From contig NC_080672.1 in NCBI RefSeq assembly GCF_030247195.1, forward strand, positions 190,023,471 to 190,087,470: a stretch of 64,000 nt of DNA, read 5' to 3'. Every line of letters starts with the position of its first letter. Position 1 is the first letter of the stretch. Below the pieces are notes generated by a model. The model was given only the letters and a program-made list of their open reading frames with translations, had not been told where the DNA came from and made no database searches. Both the position numbers and the translations under genes were made by a program. Positions 1-11,211 of this stretch are shown here, one piece after another. Origin of the DNA: Topomyia yanbarensis. Taxonomy: Eukaryota; Arthropoda; Insecta; Diptera; Culicidae.

Positions 1-1590
1 CGATGCAATAAGCGCTATCGATTTTCGGCAACGTTGGCATTCGCACACATTCGCACCTAAGTGACTAAACCATATACGGTTAGTTTATAAATAGAGGTGA
101 CGCGTACCCGTTTGAATCAGTTTTTGTTCTTATGTCGAACGGGTAAGATCATGGCTGCAGCGTCTGGGCACTACACTAAGCGGTAGACGCTATGCATTTT
201 CGGCAGCGGTGGCCGTATGCGGATTTTTCGGGTACCAGCACGGTGTAACAGAATGATTTGCAAAGTGGGTAGGTGGGGTGGTTTGGATTTAATTCAATAC
301 GGTGTGTGCTGCTTAAGAGTGTTGCGTTTGAAAAAAATATATTTATTTTTATGTGTGCGTTGTAACTTGTTAATCCATGCTTACGGCGCTTTGTAGCTGC
401 GTAGGGTAAAGAGCCTATTGGTTTTCATGTTTCATATTTCGGTTATATGTTTTTTATGAGTAAGGCATCTGACAACGTGCTTCTGTAGTTATTGCACTGT
501 TCAGCAGCGTAGTATTTTATATAGGAGAGTACACTCAGGTTTTTTACTCGGATTTTGAAATTTACGCGGTTTCATTAACGCGTTTTTTTTTAAATTTATG
601 CGGTTTTCATTTACACGGCCTGTATCCCCTGCGTGAAAAATCTGAGTGTAATTGCATCGGAAACAATCACATTCCCAGCAGAACTTTTTGTTTTCTAATT
701 TCAAACACTTTTGTTTCGTACTGCACACAACGGAAAATTTTAAAACAGAACTTACCGTCCCAGCAGCAGTTTAAGCGGGTGATCTTTTTCGATTCAAATT
801 CAAGCCTGTCTTAAGCGTTACTGGACTTAAAATTGTTTTCCCAGTTTATCCAGTCAGAATATCTGTCCTACCCTATGTATTTAAAATACAGTTCTAATGG
901 CGTTTTAAAGTATACAACAAATAGAACGGTAGGGTATACTAATTTAATTTTTAAAATAAATCTGTTTTAAATTATGAAACAAGTCCTATTACCACATAAA
1001 ACACCTATATAACATAAAACGCTGCAGAATTGGTTTAATAATACAATGTTTACACTATAGAGTTATAACACGTTTTAATAATTAGCAACAAGAAAAATGT
1101 CACCAAGATAGCATAAAAAACCCGTTTTAACTGGTAGTGCAAACGTTGTATAACAATGTAATTTATCAAATAATTTCATTTGTTCAACCACTAATCGATC
1201 AAGCAATACTTAACCTTAAGATTGTTTACTTAAGTTCATTAGTACATTATTGAAAATTTAAATGGAAAATGAAATTTCATATTTCATGGAGAATCTGTAT
1301 ATTTCCGTTGGCGGGCGTGGGCTTCCTCATCACAGCTCTCAATATGGAACTTTTCTTTTGAATATATTTTCTGGACAGACCAGCCTATTTTTATTAGATG
1401 GATCAGCCAAATAATGCCAATCACCTAGTGAGATACTTGATTAATTAATAGATTACCGTTAAAAGACCTTCATTAAATTATGTTTTGATGGGGAGGGTAT
1501 ATAGCAAATTGTAACATATGAAAACAGGCGAGTGAACAAGAACGCGAGTCGATATGTGTGATAGATAAAATTCATTTGCACGCTCTTGAA
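1..1590. other. AT-rich non-coding flank, no gene recognised
   Basis: No coding similarity is visible on either strand. The RNase H and integrase parts of the adjoining minus-strand Ty3/gypsy element would be expected here, immediately left of its reverse transcriptase, but I cannot find them. The element is therefore truncated at about 1595 or its 3' half is decayed beyond recognition. One possible core promoter is listed separately. Confidence 0.5.
86..122 (+). promoter_or_regulatory. possible TATA plus Inr core promoter
   Basis: TATAAATA lies at 86-93 and an arthropod-type initiator match, TCAGTT, at 117-122. The first T of the TATA box is 33 nt upstream of the initiator A, close to the usual insect spacing. 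No downstream reading frame or transcript confirms it. It could equally be the promoter of an old LTR whose boundaries lie outside the window. Confidence 0.3.
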
Positions 1591-1595
1591 AAAAG

Positions 1596-2558
1596 CTACA
1601 CTTTTAATGTCACCGTGGTCGTGTCCTGTACACAACCCTTCAATTTTTTAAGTAAATCATTTAGAGGTTTCCTCTTTGCGGCAATATCTCGAATGAATTT
1701 GCCATAAAAATTTACGGTTCCAAGAAAGGATCTAACTTCCTTCACCGTTTTTGGTCTATTCATGTTCTTGATTGCCTCCACATTGTCTCCATTGGGGCGG
1801 ATTCCGTCCTTCGAGATAACATGTCCAAGATACTGCAATCTCTCCATGAGAAGATGACACTTTCCAGGCTCCCATTTGAGGTTGTGCTCCCTCAGAACTT
1901 TCAAAATTCTCTCCAAGTTTTCGTTGTGTTCCTTTACTGTTCGACCGAACACAATGACATCGTCCAAATATACGAAGGCTTTGATACACTTTAAACCATA
2001 TAAAATTGTATTCTTTAGTTTTTGGAATGTTGCTGGGCTATTTTTAAGTCCCATTGGCATTCTAGTGAATTCAAAATGACCTCTGTGGGTTGAGAATGCC
2101 GTCTTAGCGGCATCCCGTGGGTGAATTGGCACCTGATAAAATCCGGATTTCAAATCCAAAGAGGAGAAAAAACAACTATCTCCCACATTGTCCAGTATTT
2201 CGTCAATTAGTGGTATCGGGTATACAAATTGTTTTGTAATCGTGTTTAGAGCACGAAAGTCTACTACGATTCGATACTTATTATTACCATTAGCGTCTGG
2301 TTTCTTCGGCACACAAAGGACCGGGGCATTCCAGGGACTTCTACTGGGCTTGATGATGCCCTGTTTTCTCATTTCTTCGATTTGTTCATCGATTTGGGTC
2401 TTTGTTGACTCCGGAAATCGGTATTGTCTCTTGTTGATGGGGATATTAGTTGACGTTTCTATTTCGTGTATAGCGATATTAGTGTGCGTTAGTTTATCGC
2501 CGTTTAAAAAGAACACGTCATTATAGTTTTCAACCATGTTTCTGACTGGTTGAAACAT
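1596..2558 (-). pseudogene. Ty3/gypsy reverse transcriptase fragment
   Basis: 320-residue open frame for the reverse transcriptase (RT) fingers, palm and thumb of a Ty3/gypsy Pol. Visible motifs are PIPLIDEIL (about residue 116), SSLDLKSGFYQVP (about 133-145), FTRMPMGLKNSPATFQ, the catalytic YLDD box (VYLDDVIVFG, about 197-206), LGHVISKDGI and the connection motif FLGTVNFYGKFI. In the family, RT copies element RNA into DNA in cytoplasmic particles. The frame ends just after KPLNDLLKK, where the RNase H domain normally begins, so Pol is cut short. The N-terminus is also incomplete: the protease lies in a different frame upstream. Confidence 0.9.
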
Positions 2559-2809
2559 TTCTTCAGTTAGATGGCTAAAATCTAATTCGCTAGCTAAACC
2601 TCTTACTCTATCCTACCCGCGTAGATGTCTGAATTTCGCATTTTCTATAAAGTCGAAATCTTTGCGTAATTCGAGGTCAATTTCGTTACTGTTTGAATAC
2701 TCCTCGGTTGTCCTTTTAAAACCCATTTTATCGTGGATCTTTTCCATGGTATTATTTTTGTTTTTAATCGGTAACATCTTAGCAGCATCGCTATGTTCTT
2801 TAGTGTAGT

Positions 2810-3437
2810 TCATATATCGTTGTGTGCCAGATGTACCATCCTCCGTGAATATATCTTCCGTGAAGAAGATCCCATTTTTACCCGGGCCTTCCTTCGGGAA
2901 AAAAAACTGTCCAGCGAGTATAGTTCGAACTTTGGACTAAATTTTATTGGGTCTTGCTGGAATGTTATTGTACCTGCGGCATTATTTATCATTACCACAT
3001 ATTGGTTTATGAAATCCGCACCCAAAATTCCTTCTAATATCAAATCTTTCACCACATCAAACTTGGCTGGGAAGGCTCTTCCTGCTATCCAGAAAGTAAT
3101 TTCTACTGTACCATAACTAGTTTTGGGTACATTGGCCACTCCTGTGTGTTTGACTGTTTCCGATCTATCAATTTTGGACGATCCTATCTTCGCAGCTATG
3201 TCTTTTCGGATCATGCTGCCCCGCTCCTGTATCCACCAAGAAATTTACCTCTCCTAGCGGCTTGTTCCCGTTATCTAGTTTTAGTCGCGGTAAATTGGTG
3301 ATGTCCCGCTCCATACGTAACTCTATTCTTTCAGGTATGTTCTCGTTTGCTCTGATTATTCTGACGTTTTCGTTGTTTCTTTTATTGCTTATTGCGCGCA
3401 TTCTCTTCGAGGGTGTTCGGGCTGGTTCGTCGAACAC
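2810..3437 (-). pseudogene. Ty3/gypsy aspartic protease, frameshifted
   Basis: Two overlapping minus-strand frames make up the retropepsin. The upstream one (3437-3168) carries the catalytic signature FLVDTGAG. The downstream one (3214-2810) carries ILGADFINQY, the second conserved block. The shift between frames lies at about 3168-3214, directly after the DTGA motif, so no intact protease can be made from a single frame. In an active element this enzyme would process the Gag-Pol polyprotein. Its position between gag and RT fits the element order. Confidence 0.75.
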
Positions 3438-3840
3438 CCTACTCCCTAGTTTTTTGATTGCGTGTTCCTATATTCTTGTCGCCCGTTCTGACCGTTTCTG
3501 CTATATCTATGGTTCGGGTTATTTGGCCCATTCTGCCTTGAATCTCTATCGTAGTGATAGTTTCTAACTTGGTTCTGTCGGCTCCAATTATTGGTTTGGC
3601 CGTTTCCTCTGTTATCGTTATCACTATTCTGGTTATTCCAACGTTTATTGTTCTCATTATTTTGATTGTGCCGACTATTATTATTATTCCTATTCTGGCC
3701 GTCCCATCTAGTATTGTTCCTGTTCTGGTCGTTCCATCTAATATTGTTCCTGTTCCGGTTGTTCTCCGAAAAGTTTTGTCTCCCTTCCCAATTGCTTCTT
3801 TGTGGTGGTGGATTATTCTGTTGTCTGGATGGTACAGGGT

Positions 3841-4491
3841 TTAGTTGCTGTCTATCCCTCCAGTTATTCTGGTCATTCTTATTGGCCCAATTATTTTGTG
3901 GTCCGTTTGGTGTCCTCGCCCCGGTTGGTCGAGGTTACGCAATCTCTGGCTAATACCAGCTATTTCCTCGCATTCTGCGTGCTGCTCCTCTAAATAGTTC
4001 AGCAATTCCTCCAGTTTCATGTCTCTGTGCCCTTGGGCCACATGAATCAATTGGTGGTTTCTGAAGCCACCAATGCAGTGCAATCTTAGATTTTTGTCAA
4101 TTGCCGTGCAATTACCGTTGTCCTCGTTGTAAGACTCTAAATCGCCTTTCAACTCCAGGACTCTGATTCTATACTGATGGAAGGATTCATTTGGCTCTTG
4201 CCTTAGCGTTTCTATTTTTTTCAACAGCGCTTCCACCGGCGTGTTGTCACCAAATTCTCTTATCAGGTTGGATCTAACGTCCGGCCACGTTTCAGCTTTT
4301 ATCCTGCGGATAGCTGCAGCGGCCTTACCTTTTAACTTCAGAAGCACAACATAAATTAGTTGGTCATGGGCCTCGTCGTGTTGTATTTTCTCGGCGAAGT
4401 GCTCGACGTGATAAATAAAGGCATCTAGCTCATCTTTTGAACCGTTGAAATCCGGTATGCATTGTATAGCTTCCGCCTTTGGGAAAACCAT
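3841..4491 (-). pseudogene. Ty3/gypsy gag (capsid-like) fragment
   Basis: 216-residue frame with the helical, charge-rich character of insect Ty3/gypsy capsid. It has IPDFNGSKDELDAFIYHVE near the N-terminus, KGKAAAAIRRI, then an LRQEPNESFHQYRIRVLELK block in the C-terminal half, which resembles the region before the nucleocapsid. No CCHC zinc knuckle is present, as in some Ty3/gypsy lineages. The ATG at 4491 is used, but homology seems to begin further upstream, so the true start may be lost. The C-terminus trails into low-complexity I/T/R-rich translation. Confidence 0.75.
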
Positions 4492-4647
4492 GTTTGCGAT
4501 AGCGTCTTCGATTCTAGTGCTATCGTTAAGAAAGATCTTTTTATAATATCTAGCTCTTGTTTGAAACTAAGACTAGTTCTTTCCTCTGACTTTGTTTTCT
4601 CGGGCGTTGCTTCCTCTACTAAAATTCGTATTGTGGAGCTGTTCGCT

Positions 4648-5067
4648 TCAAAGTCCCCTAACTTGGTTTTTTTCTAGGGGTGATCTATCCCTGCTAGAGG
4701 TCTCCCCTGCGTTTACAGGTTCTTGAACCCTTGTAGAAGACAACAGTTCCGCCTGAGACTCAATGGAGCTGGCTACCTGTATTTCTTCAATGTTAAGCAA
4801 GGTTGCTGCCGTCACTGTTTCATTCGCAGTGTCGACTCGCAAATTCGTTAATGATATGGAGCGCTTATTCTCCTTTTCGAATAGTGGATGTCTCGTCGAA
4901 TTCTCTAGTTTTTGGGTTTTCTGACTTCGTGTCTTGGTTACCCTTTCGCCTTCTAGGTTTGATAGCGACGTAGACCGTTTTTTTGCCTCGTCGATTGATT
5001 CTATGTTCGTAGCCCTTTCTGTTTTCCTCACCACGCGGTTTCTTAATTGGATTACCCTATCTGTCAT
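4648..5067 (-). pseudogene. Ty3/gypsy 5' leader / N-terminal gag-like ORF
   Basis: 139-residue hydrophilic frame rich in T, S, R, E and N, on the same strand and directly upstream of the capsid-like ORF. It contains a loosely repeated pattern (SISLTNL, STSLSNL with basic flanks). No known domain is recognised. By position it is probably the N-terminal part of gag, now separated from the capsid frame by stops at about 4500-4645. Confidence 0.45.
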
Positions 5068-5090
5068 ATCTGCCTGGTAATTGTGACATT

Positions 5091-5546
5091 TTTAGAATTC
5101 GTTGTGTATAAATATTTTACTGAAGTTCTGAATTTTATACGGCTAAGGAAAGGTTTATTATTATTGCTACTTTATTATTTGATCTGTGATATTGGTAGGC
5201 GGCATCAGCGGCAAACGTGAAGGAAAACGCTACTTGCTTCGCCTTTGGTTTTTATTTCTATTTATATTCAATAATAAAGACAGGACGCTTTCTCATGAAC
5301 TTGACCTACGTCAACCGTCTCTGATTCAGGTCCAATTGTACTACCCTTAGTGGTGACAAATTTGGATTGAATTTCTGTGCCGTTTATACTGGCGGTGACC
5401 TTCAAGTACAAGTCTACTGCGTAGCTCGTACGCTTTTATTTGTTTATTAATTCGTTAAAAGCAAACACAAACACATATATATGAGGCATCAAACCTCTAA
5501 CCGTGGTTTCGTTTGTTTAGAAAACAACTGCATTGCTTGCGATGGT
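5091..5546 (-). repeat. 456-bp tandem direct repeat, copy 1 (possible LTR)
   Basis: This block recurs immediately downstream with an offset of exactly 456 bp (start motif TTTAGAATTCGTTG at 5091 and 5547). The two copies differ at roughly 7 positions over about 430 bp. On the minus strand it holds AATAAA signals, and it abuts the gag leader of the Ty3/gypsy remnant, which is where a 5' LTR would be. Against an LTR: no clear primer-binding site follows it, no third copy closes the element on the left, and it contains a coding-like open stretch (5268-5416). Confidence 0.5.
5268..5416 (-). other. coding-like stretch, copy 1 (unrecognised protein)
   Basis: On the minus strand this segment follows a plausible splice acceptor (CAG at 5417-5419). 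It reads an uninterrupted frame of about 48 residues containing KVTASINGTEIQ and GPESETVDVGQV, then a stop at 5268 and AATAAA-type sequence just downstream. A nearly identical copy lies at 7699-7847. I do not recognise the protein. It could be a duplicated terminal exon of a host gene or a chance frame inside an LTR. Confidence 0.3.
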
Positions 5547-5621
5547 TTTAGAATTCGTTGTGTATAAATATTTTACTGAAGTCCTGAATTTTATACGGCT
5601 AAGGAAAGGTTTATTATTATT

Positions 5622-7553
5622 TTTTTTTCGAGAGTTGTCCTACTGGAGCTGTAGAGCTAGGTTCTCGGAAGGGCTCCCCGTCAGAATCACATACTACAAT
5701 TTGCAGACGAGACAGGCAATGTCGCCCAATAAAACACTGCATTAGGCCAATTGTAGCGGGCCGTGATTCTGAATGTGATATTCATTGTACGGTTCAGGTA
5801 TGTGCGGGCGTAGGGACTCGCGATCGCGTGTATCATCGCGAAGGGCTAGAAGATTTGTACGTTAACGTGCTCGATCGCGTGTGCGTTTGTATGTCGCGTG
5901 TGCGTTTGCATGTCGCGTGCGCGTTTGTATGTCGCGTGTGCTAACGTGTATGAACTTCGCGTGTATACATTCTATTTCATAACCGTGTGCCTTTCGCATC
6001 TTCGCGTGTGTTCTAGAATGATCGCGCGCGGACCGTGAATCTGATACTTCATTTTTGATTTTTGGTGTACGGTTCAGATTTCAAAAGAAGGTGGGTTCTT
6101 ACATATCATTAGAATTCCCATTCATGTCGCCGTAGAACGCGTGATCTAGTGGATATGAGCTTTATTTTTTTTTGATTGGTCCAACTGAATGTATGGACCT
6201 GAATTGCTAGAATGAATGCTAAAGATTTCCGGACGTGACCGATTCATGATCGCGCGCGTTTGCGGGTTCGCGTTTGAGACCGCGTTTGTAACGTCGTAAG
6301 TACTAAAACGTTCACACAATTGCCGGAGTGTTATCAAGTTTACGCGATCTCGGGCATAGGTGTGCGTAGATGATCGCGAAGGGCTTAAGCGTTCGTATGT
6401 TGACGTGTTTGTTGCGTGTGCTCGCGCATATGTGACTTCGCGTGTATAAATTCGATTTTGAAACCCTGCGGCCATTCATATATTCGCGGACCGTCATTCT
6501 GATCTTTAGCTTTCGGTGTACGGATCACATTCTGACAGGGAGAGAGTTACCCCATATCACTAGAGTTTCCGGTCATGTCGCCATGGAACGTTTTGTCTAG
6601 TGGATATGGGAGTTATTTTTCAATTTTATTATTTTTTTATTAATTAACAAGGACCTAGATTGTTGGTACCGAGGATAGAGACTTCCGGACGATCCCGATT
6701 CATGATGGCACGAGCGCGGGAGTTTGTAGGTTGACGCTTGAGATCGTGTTGCTAAGTTTATCAGTGCTGAGATTTTCACCTTATCACCGGGGTGTAATCA
6801 CGTTTGCGAGTTCGTGGGCGTAGGTTGCTTGGAAAATCGCGAGGGGCTCTAACGTTTGTGCGCTGACGTGATTTTGTAACGTGTGTTCTTGAATGGTCGC
6901 GCGAACCGTGAGTCTGATATTAAATTTTCGGTGCGCGGTTAGAATTCTAGCAGAGAGTGGGATCGTTTATATCGATAGGGTTCCCGGTCATGTCGCCATG
7001 AGACGTGTTGTCTAATAGGTATGAGCGTATTTTCTTAATTGGTCCAGCTGAAGGCATGGACCTAGGCTTCTAGTATCAAGGATAGACTTCCGGACGTGAT
7101 CGATACGTAACCGCGCGCGGGGGCTTTTTTATAGGTTCATACTTGAGACCGCGTTTGAGAATGTGTGAGTGTTAAGACGTTCACTATTACCATCTTTGCT
7201 GACCCAGCTGAAGGCGGGTGTAGAATGGCAGTATAGGACTCAAAAAAAAGGAATAAAGGACAATATATGAGAGACGCAATAGATTAGGTAGGTACAAGAT
7301 ACAGCTGAATTTATGATCATCACATGAAAGACATACATTAGTACTGAGAATTGGGCCCTAAACCCACATTGTATATTATTTGACCATGGCAGTGGACAAT
7401 AAAGGTCGCCAAGTTAAGTACTAAAATTGATCACAATGTAGCTTAACTAAAAAGACAATAATCGTATCCCAAGTTTATGTGATATAATCACTGTAATACT
7501 GCTTTGGTGGAAAAGCCCCCGGACCACATCAAGGTACAGTATCATGCCGAGGG
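5622..7553 (-). mobile_element. poly(A)-tailed retroposon, copy 1, 43-bp TSD
   Basis: The insertion is flanked by an identical 43-bp duplication (5579-5621 and 7554-7596). It starts on the plus strand with a T-run followed by CGAGAGTTGTCC, so its poly(A) 3' end is at 5622 and its 5' end (CCCTCGGCATGATACTG) at 7553. A second copy with the same 5' end lies at 26037-28540. Most of the body is three to four degenerate repeats of about 430-480 bp, each with 'gaccgtgaatctgat', 'catgtcgcc', 'ggtccaactgaa', 'cttccggacg', 'gagaccgcgtttg' and 'gcgaagggct'. No ORF and no tRNA-type A/B boxes are seen. It looks like a non-autonomous element mobilised by target-primed reverse transcription. Confidence 0.65.
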
Positions 7554-7698
7554 AAGTCCTGAATTTTATACGGCTAAGGAAAGGTTTATTATTATTGCTA
7601 CTTTATTATTTGATCTGTGATAATGGTAGGCGGCATCAGCGGCAAACGTGAAGGAAAACGCTACTTGCTTCGCCTTGGGTTTTTAGTTCTATTTATAT

Positions 7699-7847
7699 TC
7701 AATAATAAAGACAGGACGCTTCCTCATGAACTTGACCTACGTCAACCGTCTCTGATTCAGGTCCAATTGTACTACCCTTAGTGGTGACAAATTTGGATTG
7801 AATTTCTGTGCCGTTTATACTGGCGGTGACCTTCAAGCACAAGTCTA
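7699..7847 (-). other. coding-like stretch, copy 2 (unrecognised protein)
   Basis: Partner of 5268-5416 with the same frame and stop. Two of the few differences between copies change residues (Tyr to Cys near the start; Lys to Glu near HEKAS). Further right on the same strand, 7948-8096 gives another coding-like frame containing ALPGYHDPEQHIVGDTQK and ending at a stop, and 8157-8137 reads ATGGCGAGTCC with a good GTCAGT donor after it. Together these resemble a small, perhaps broken, host gene, but I cannot join them in a consistent frame. Confidence 0.3.
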
Positions 7848-7979
7848 CTGCGTAGCTCGTACGCTTTTATTTGTTTATTAATTCGTTAAAAGCAAACACA
7901 AACACATATATACGAGGCATCAAACCTCTAACCGTAGTTTCGTTTGTTTAGAAAACAACTGCATTGCTTGCGATGGTTT

Positions 7980-8262
7980 TCGTCGTCGCAATGGACAAAT
8001 TAAGTTGGACAGCTACTTTTTGCGTGTCACCTACAATGTGCTGCTCCGGGTCATGATACCCTGGTAGCGCTTTCAGTGGATCTTTAATCAGTGATACTTA
8101 TATCCTTAAGGAGGGTTGGTATTAATAAAACAAACTGACCTGATAGCTTGGACTCGCCATTTCTATCGGTCTGTTAGTGTTAGTATAACAAATTTATCAT
8201 CGAGTTAGTTTTGTCATCAATCTGAAAGTTAGTGATTATTTGCTTAATTTATTACTTAAAAC
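7980..8262. other. non-coding or weakly coding spacer
   Basis: Contains the minus-strand coding-like segment to 8096 and the possible ATG-plus-donor mentioned with 7699-7847. Otherwise no recognisable feature. Confidence 0.3.
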
Positions 8263-8625
8263 CACGTATATGGCACCCTATTCCATTTGTATTGAACTGA
8301 CACAGGTCAACATCTCAGCGGGCGCACAACTCATGAGCTCCACTGACAGTTTAAATTGTTCCGCTTGTTTCGCTAGTCAGATTCTGTACGGTATGAGTCA
8401 ATTTTATTAGATATTTGGTAAAAAGCGAGAATATTGGATAGCTAATTGAAGAAATGTGTGGTGTTGGACATGTCGGCGATACAAAAAAAAAATACCACAT
8501 AGTGCACCAACAAATTAAACGAGTTCGGCTATCACAAAATTGTGTCGAATGAAATTGATTCTGTTTATTGTGGATCGACGTTTTAGATGTTGGTATAGAA
8601 ATCATGGCGGCGTAGCAGATACCTG
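8263..8625 (+). repeat. dispersed repeat, inverted partner of 29643-30032
   Basis: This ~360-bp block recurs in reverse orientation at 29643-30032. Shared landmarks are 'tatggcaccc', 'caacatctcagcgggc', 'gacagtttaaattgtt', 'ggtgcaccaacaaat' and 'catggcggcgtagcag'. The two differ by many substitutions and indels, so they are old copies of one dispersed family rather than a recent duplication. No coding capacity. Confidence 0.75.
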
Positions 8626-8705
8626 CTTAAAACTTAAAAAAATGACGTTTGATTGACAGTCGTTTTTTGTTCGTCCCCCGTGTAAGTAAAGTAAATAAAG
8701 TAGAA

Positions 8706-8834
8706 ATGGTTCACTTATCCTGTGCCGTTTCTAATTGTACGAATCGTACTCCTGATGAGGTGCAATTCTGTTGCTTACTCCTTTCCGTGGAGCACTTAAG
8801 ACTTAAAACTCCAAAGGTACTGCACGCCAGATGA
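8706..8834 (+). pseudogene. possible THAP-domain N-terminal fragment
   Basis: 42-residue frame starting MVHLSCAVSNCTNR. It has the spacing of the first two zinc ligands of a THAP (C2CH) DNA-binding domain, a CxxxxC pair followed by N-R near the protein start. The later THAP landmarks (the FHRFP-like block, Trp, the C-terminal C..H and AVPTIF) are absent and a stop follows. It could be a decayed P-element-like or host THAP gene start, or chance. Confidence 0.25.
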
Positions 8835-10074
8835 GGTCAACACGCTTATGACTGGTCTGCAAACTGCAACTTCTTCAACGCCTTTTATCCAACCGTAAAA
8901 ATTCAATTCATTTCTGTATTTTGCACTCATTCATTCAACAGTATTGGCATGGGGAGAGAACTTTTCGATTTCAACTTCAGATCACAAGTAACTTCTAAAT
9001 CTCCTTCGGACTGGTTCACTACTTTACCTTCGTTGGTTATATTAAATTCGCATCACTCGCCACTCTATAATCCGTTAACTAACAAAGGCCAACCACAGAA
9101 CTAAAGATATGCGATGGAATCAATGAACCACAACTCACGTCTGCTCTACCAATACGGTCTCGCAGGTATCTTCCCGATACGCAATTATAAGGTACAGAAC
9201 ACAAGACAATTAATGGTGGCGGTGTAAAATGAAAATGAATCACACTTTTACTTTCGTCCAATCAGAATAACTCACTGCTCACTTATGGCTTCGTTTGCCG
9301 TTTCACGGTCTTATTGTTCCTAGTCACCAGTCAGAATTTCGCGTATCCTAGGCTTCCTTGCCTTTTTCAGCTGTCACCACATGTGCTCCGACACATTTTT
9401 TTTGCGGTGAGGCCGGGCGAGAACTAACTACGGACTGCCTCACTTTCGCTCGACTGCACGACGCACCGGCTGCGCGTGCTAATTAACTCCCACCGCTGTC
9501 ACCATATGAAACACAATTGGCTTAAATTTAAAGCTTTATATTGGAATGAACTAAAGTAGACAGTTCGAGTCATTGTAATAAACGACGGATTTTATTGACA
9601 TTTTGGGTTGAGAATCCCATGAAACTGCGCCGTACTCGCGTCAACTTTCTGGACCGCCGGACCCGAGTCGGGCGGTTATCAACTACAGACTGCTTCCTTA
9701 CCATTTGACCCAAAAGACTTTTATCATATTGTCTGTGTTAGACTTTTCTCTGAGAGAGCCTCAGACCTAAACCAAACATTATTTCCTCGCTCGCGAGAGT
9801 AAAGACCCCGGTGGATGAATCAGTAGTTAATTATGACTCATACCCGGAGGCCTTTACTTTCTCCAACAGCGTCGCCGTTTGCTGCTAGCAGCAACAAACT
9901 GTGTTTAATTAAAGTGTTTATTCGCCTCCGTAAGCAAATGGCTTGGAAAGCGCGAGTGCATCAAAATATCAGCTTAGCTTAAGGCTGTAGCTGGTGATGT
10001 AAATTAGCTTCCACGGTGCACCACTTGGAGAATTTTGCCAGGGTTGATGCTGGCCGAAAACTATGGGCGCTGCA
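8835..10074. other. non-coding; possible decayed LTR on minus strand
   Basis: No gene recognised. On the minus strand, TGGTGACAGCGGTGGGA at about 9491-9507 resembles the sequence just inside a Ty3/gypsy 5' LTR. An AATAAA lies further upstream in that orientation (9594-9599). LTR ends and target duplication were not found, so this is only a suggestion. Confidence 0.25.
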
Positions 10075-10494
10075 TAATAAAAGAGCAATTAAAATCAACT
10101 AATGCCCCATAAAAATATTGGAAATGTTCCATAAAATGTTACATTTTGCGCCATAAATTAACTGATATTGATTCCTAGAATATTAACAACGTACATTAAA
10201 ACACGTCGATATGTTCCATAATATCGACAAAAATGTTCCACGGTATTACAAAATGGAGCTATAAAATATTAGAAAAAGTTCCATAAATTTGATGAAAATG
10301 TTTGTTAAATAATTTTTCTTGGTCCATAGAAGATGTAAAAATGAGCATTAGAAATGCTATGTATTGATTCATATATCGAACGTTAAATTATGGTTCATAG
10401 ATATTAACAAAACGATCCATAAGAAAAGAAAATGAAAAACGATCCATTAATATGTGCTTATGCACTAGAAAATTTAAATTTAATGAATTCATGC
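10075..10494 (+). repeat. 420-bp inverted repeat, left arm
   Basis: Reverse complement of 11961-12380, and of its duplicate 15029-15448, at about 90% by eye. Within the arm, 'ccataaa'-type motifs recur about every 25-40 bp, giving cryptic internal periodicity. The pair encloses 1466 bp, so transcripts across it would form a long hairpin. It may be the terminal part of a foldback element, but no target duplication was identified. Confidence 0.75.
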
Positions 10495-11160
10495 TTTTGT
10501 CGACTTGAACAGATGGTAAATGTATGAAACCCTATTAACAACAGTAAATCAAAGCGAGAATGGCAGTAAATCCGAGCAGGTTAATCGCATTTCCTCTCTT
10601 GCTTTTCTGAAAATTGGTTTCGACCTTTATGTCGTTTGCCTACTATTCTCTAACGCATATCCAGGCTCTTTGCTTTCCTGTAAACTATGGAGTTTTGCTG
10701 AATTTTCCGATCACCAATAATCACAAATCGCCCCATTAGAAGCAGTTCACCAAGTCTAAAACTGTTAGCTACTGAATCGCTGTTCGTTCTATTATAGATA
10801 CAGGCTTAAGAGCAAACCAAATACAGACATGACTTAGACCATAGTCTTATTACGCGCCACCCAGTGAATAATGGAAACCAATCAGAATGTCGCTAATAAA
10901 ACTTTAACTTCTAGAATTATTATGATGATGGCCCCACCTCATTCACACACAAAGGTGTTATCTCAACGATTTATCTAGAAGAATAATTAATATAATTAAA
11001 CGTTATCTTGCAGACCGATATTTTAAAACAGATCCCCCTGCAGAGTTAACATATTTGTCATAAAAAATTGTATAGTACCGAAAATACCGGTACTGGCTTT
11101 TGTTCAGCACCGGTATTACGGTACCAAAAATGGGTCGGTATTCCCGGGATTTTCCACTGA

Positions 11161-11211
11161 TACAGGCTGGTATAAGTCGCAAATACCAACTATCTGAAGC
11201 GAAAACGGACA
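11161..11211 (+). repeat. 51-bp inverted repeat, left arm
   Basis: Reverse complement of 11702-11752 (and of 14770-14820) with two mismatches. Landmarks are 'gtcgcaaataccaac' and 'gaagcgaaaacggac'. It is nested within the larger 10075/12380 inverted repeat, but the sequences between the inner and outer arms are not complementary. Confidence 0.8.

Larger units (their letters stand above)
1596..5067 (-). mobile_element. Ty3/gypsy LTR retrotransposon, truncated and decayed
   Basis: Reading leftward, the minus strand gives a leader ORF, a gag capsid-like ORF, a retropepsin with its active-site and ILGAD-type motifs, and a reverse transcriptase with the YLDD box. This is the gag-PR-RT order of a Ty3/gypsy element. 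RNase H and integrase, which should follow further left, are missing. Several frameshifts and stops separate the pieces, so the copy is inactive. No envelope-like frame was seen. The 456-bp repeat to the right (5091-5546 and onward) could be its tandem 5' LTRs, but no convincing tRNA primer-binding site lies at the junction. Confidence 0.85.
5547..7979 (-). repeat. 456-bp repeat, copy 2, split by a retroposon
   Basis: The second copy runs 5547-5621, is interrupted by a 1932-bp insertion (5622-7553), resumes with a 43-bp target-site duplication (7554-7596) and continues to about 7979. At the TSD, both flanks share a C that differs from copy 1 (AAGTCCTG versus AAGTTCTG). This shows that copy 2 was the insertion target and that the tandem duplication came first. 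Confidence 0.75.
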
